From an uncultured Eubacteriales bacterium (GTDB lineage: Bacteria > Bacillota > Clostridia > Christensenellales > UBA1242): a DNA stretch of 34,588 nt. Position 1 is the first letter of the stretch; each line of letters starts with the position of its first letter. Location of the stretch: the NCBI GenBank assembly GCA_900557645.1, contig USSZ01000008.1:1-34588 (forward strand), in the 5' to 3' direction. The translations under genes and the position numbers were made by a program. Of this stretch, positions 32,866 through 34,588 are shown piece after piece. A model generated the notes under the pieces. That model made no database searches and was not told the DNA's origin. It saw nothing but the letters and a program-made list of their open reading frames with translations.

Positions 32866-32910
32866 TGGTGTTCCCACCCGGACTCTAACCGGGAATCTTC
32901 GCCTTAGGAG
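32866..32910 (-). other. 3' half of tRNA-Arg(CCU): att-site remnant of an integrated element
   Basis: On the minus strand, 45 bases match a tRNA 3' half with exact spacing: anticodon loop CTCCTAA (anticodon CCT, Arg), 5-nt stem side GGCGA, 5-nt variable loop, T stem CCCGG / CCGGG around a 7-base loop, acceptor side TGGGAAC, discriminator A and CCA. The T-loop reads TTAGAGT where TTCRANT is expected, so C56 is lost. Upstream of the anticodon loop the sequence turns into AT-rich DNA with no D arm, 5' acceptor or partner for the anticodon stem. Tyrosine recombinases often cross over in the anticodon loop, leaving such a displaced half at the far end of the insertion. Confidence 0.85.
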
Positions 32911-32927
32911 TCGATTTTTTGAATGCC

Positions 32928-32951
32928 AACCACTTTATTTAGTGGTTTTTT
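32928..32951 (+). terminator. Hairpin with T run just inside the putative element
   Basis: AACCACT / AGTGGTT with a 6-nt loop, then TTTT on the plus strand. It could end transcription heading out of the chromosome toward the element. Confidence 0.6.
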
Positions 32952-33029
32952 ATTTATTAAAATCTATATATTGTGTATCTTTTATCAATTTTTTCACTTT
33001 TTTGCATTTTGGGAACTAACTTTCAAACC

Positions 33030-33051
33030 AAAGTATACCAAAAGTATACCA
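33030..33051. repeat. Tandem 11-bp direct repeat near the tRNA fragment
   Basis: Two exact copies of AAAGTATACCA, followed by a partial third (AAATTATC). They lie about 120 bp from the tRNA-Arg fragment, a position where integrase arm-binding repeats occur in attachment sites of tRNA-targeting elements. Confidence 0.6.
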
Positions 33052-33104
33052 AAATTATCCCCTAAAAAAACACTAAAATAAATCAACTTTTTATTTTCTA
33101 AAAT

Positions 33105-33870
33105 CTAAAATGTCACTTTTCTTTTGTTATAATCATCTTCTGTAATTAAATTATTTTCAAGTAACTCTTTAAGCTCTAACAGTTGTTCTTTTTTTTGTTT
33201 TTTCCATTTTTACAACTTCACTGTTATGAGAAAATTCCTCCACTTTCTTATCATTAATCATAAATTCCATATAAGCAACCATTTCTTGTAAACTCTTAAT
33301 ATTTTGCTTATAAACAATACTAGATTTATTTATTTTATAATCTATTAAAACTATTTCTAAAAGAGGATTATTAATATCATTCATTCTAACTAATAATTTT
33401 AATGATGAACAATAATCATTTATAGAACGTTGAGCTGAAGATCCTATTATAGCTCCTGCTGTTCCAAAGAATGCGTATCCAACTAAAGATTTGCCAACGC
33501 ACCCTTTTATAACACTTTCATTATCTTCATATACTTCATAGGATATAACATTTGAAAAATTATAAGTTCTACCAAGACCATTATTGTTTGATATCATGAA
33601 CTTTTTATTTTTAAAATCCAATAAAAAAGATAATTTCCCAAAATCTATTGTTCTACCTATATTAAAACCTGAATTTGTTATTTCCTTTATTGAACTTTGT
33701 TTTTTCAAAGTTTTATATCTAAATGTTAATATTATACTCACAATCAAGAAAATATAAAAAGGAATCAATAAATATTCTATTTTAAAGACATTTGAAATTA
33801 TTAATGCAGTAACCATGAATAAAATAGTTGCTATCCATGTCACAATAACCCACACTAAAAATTTATTCAC
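33105..33870 (-). CDS. SHOCT-domain membrane protein, split by a frameshift in an A8 tract
   Basis: The first frame (GTG at 33870, stop at 33169) gives 233 residues: two hydrophobic segments (about 4-27 and 32-49), a beta-rich domain with a Gly-rich SLVGYAFFGTAGAIIG stretch, then a charged tail. After the tract of eight A (33189-33196 on the plus strand as T), the neighbouring frame continues to a TAG at 33105. It encodes EQLLELKELLENNLITEDDY, a clear SHOCT-type C-terminus. One base fewer in the tract would join them. So this is a frameshift mutation, a slippage-expressed gene or a sequencing error. The ribosome binding site for the GTG is weak. The function is unknown, and it lies inside the putative element. 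Confidence 0.65.
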
Positions 33871-33977
33871 ATAATCATTAGAAATATATTTTTCTTTATT
33901 AACTCTTCTTTTTTTATTTTCTTACTTTGATTATATCTTCTTTTGTTAAGATTATAATAGAGATAAATCTTTTGATA

Positions 33978-34006
33978 TTGATAAAAATAAAACTAAATGT
34001 TATAAT
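33978..34006 (+). promoter_or_regulatory. Promoter of the matrixin-like protease gene
   Basis: TTGATA (33978-33983), 17-bp spacer, TATAAT (34001-34006), 16 bp before the ATG. Confidence 0.75.
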
Positions 34007-34022
34007 TATATTAGAAAGGAAA

Positions 34023-34588
34023 ATGTTAGTGAAAAAGAAAATCTTTATTTTTATTTATCTGTTGACCTGCTCTTTATTTTTTACTCTTAAAATCTCTGCT
34101 GTAACATTAGGCAACGTATATGGGCACAAAATGACTGGTGGTATCGGGAATGTTTCTATTTATATTGATAATAAAACACATCCCTATGCAACATATTATC
34201 AACGTTTAATTAAAAATGCTGTTACTAATTGGGATAATACTGGTTTTGGCTTAAACAAATTTGAATATGTATACGTTAGTTCTAGCAATGGGTCTAAAAT
34301 TGATATATATAATCGTTATGGTTCTTATTTTGGAAATGATTCTTCTAATGTGTTGGCAAGCACTTCTTTTTATAATTCTTCTGAAATTAAAGTTGATCAA
34401 CACTATTATGATTGGTATTCAGCAACTATAAATCTTAATGATGATGTTTTATCTCTTGACACTGTTAGTAATGCTGCAGCCACTGGCACTTTTGCTCATG
34501 AAATTGGACACGCGTTTGGTCTTGCACATAACAATTCAATTCCGAATAGTATAATGTGTCCGACAGGTGCTGGAAGAACTGTCAATAC
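34023..34588 (+). CDS. Secreted matrixin-type zinc metalloprotease (partial, runs off the window)
   Basis: At least 188 residues are visible and the gene continues past the end. A signal peptide is plain: basic VKKK, then a hydrophobic core IFIFIYLLTCSLFFTL ending near ISAV. The catalytic zinc motif HEIGHAFGLAH is at 159-169 (His159, Glu160, His163, His169), followed by the Met-turn NSIMCP with Met178, as in M10 matrixins. No propeptide cysteine switch is seen. The ATG at 34023 is only a few bases from AAAGGA; a GTG two codons later has better spacing and may be the real start. Its role (host, competitor or cell-wall protein cleavage) is not known. Confidence 0.85.
   Translation, partial: MLVKKKIFIFIYLLTCSLFFTLKISAVTLGNVYGHKMTGGIGNVSIYIDNKTHPYATYYQRLIKNAVTNWDNTGFGLNKFEYVYVSSSNGSKIDIYNRYGSYFGNDSSNVLASTSFYNSSEIKVDQHYYDWYSATINLNDDVLSLDTVSNAAATGTFAHEIGHAFGLAHNNSIPNSIMCPTGAGRTVN

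Noticed and set aside
32866..32951. A complete tRNA or a tmRNA end
   Set aside because: There is no 5' acceptor, no D arm and no partner for the GGCGA anticodon-stem side; tmRNA-specific segments are absent.
32911..33168. A short integrase remnant next to the tRNA fragment
   Set aside because: I translated the minus strand between the fragment and the SHOCT tail and found only a 16-residue frame and stops, with no recombinase motif.
1..34588. CRISPR array
   Set aside because: No regularly spaced direct repeats were seen; the only short tandem repeat is the pair at 33030-33051.
1..34588. Reassigned UGA (Mollicutes code 4)
   Set aside because: Trp is encoded by TGG and the tcdA-like gene stops at TGA overlapping the trxA start, so the standard bacterial code fits.

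Overview
The window is AT-rich (roughly 70% A+T by eye) bacterial chromosome of low-GC Bacillota type, probably an uncultured clostridium-like or related gut lineage. Supporting signs are purine-rich AGGAGG ribosome binding sites, a T-box leader on ileS, a long Bacillus-type SRP RNA, and the gene order dprA-topA-(HD)-trmFO-hslV-hslU typical of Bacillota. The standard code is used: tcdA ends in TGA and Trp is TGG, which argues against code-4 Mollicutes. The genus cannot be named from the sequence.

Layout. 1-5 kb (minus): oligoendopeptidase F, an rRNA methyltransferase-like gene overlapping a RluA-type pseudouridine synthase, and an unrecognised gene. 5-8.4 kb (minus): a long (type 2-like) ileS behind a T-box leader and a consensus promoter. 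8.5-12.8 kb is a mixed, structure-rich stretch: a perfect four-way-junction inverted-repeat element, a HEPN+CBS protein, SRP RNA with its own promoter and terminator, three small orphan genes, a 163-nt 6S-like hairpin, and a JAMM-type metallopeptidase gene. The last two lie between a pair of 19-bp inverted repeats. 12.9-14.5 kb (minus): cysteine desulfurase plus an unusual IscU-like scaffold. 14.7-15.5 kb (plus): a PP2C-like phosphatase. 15.6-26.1 kb (minus): thioredoxin, TcdA-like E1, HslUV, a TrmFO-like protein that has lost its catalytic cysteines, an HD phosphohydrolase, TopA, DprA, ComM and an AlkD-like protein. 26.4-29.8 kb (minus): L19, S21, MtaB, DUF4186 and an MBL-fold hydrolase. 30-32.7 kb (plus): a three-gene ABC-2 exporter with promoter, leader and terminator.

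The right end changes character. At 32866-32910 there is an exact 3' half of a tRNA-Arg(CCU), from the anticodon loop to CCA, with a mutated T-loop and no 5' half. This is what a tyrosine-recombinase element leaves at the far end of its insertion. To its right lie tandem 11-bp repeats, a SHOCT-domain membrane protein split by a frameshift in an A8 tract, and the start of a secreted matrixin-type zinc protease that runs off the window. I read 32911 onward as one end of an integrated element whose bulk lies outside the window.

Functionally most of the window is housekeeping: translation, tRNA/rRNA modification (TcdA and MtaB both act on A37), protein turnover, DNA topology and uptake, and Fe-S/sulfur metabolism. 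The best leads for something undescribed are the branched inverted-repeat elements (8596-8676 and 2044-2119), the repeat-bounded hairpin/JAMM module (11594-12810), the cysteine-less TrmFO, and the tRNA-Arg element end.
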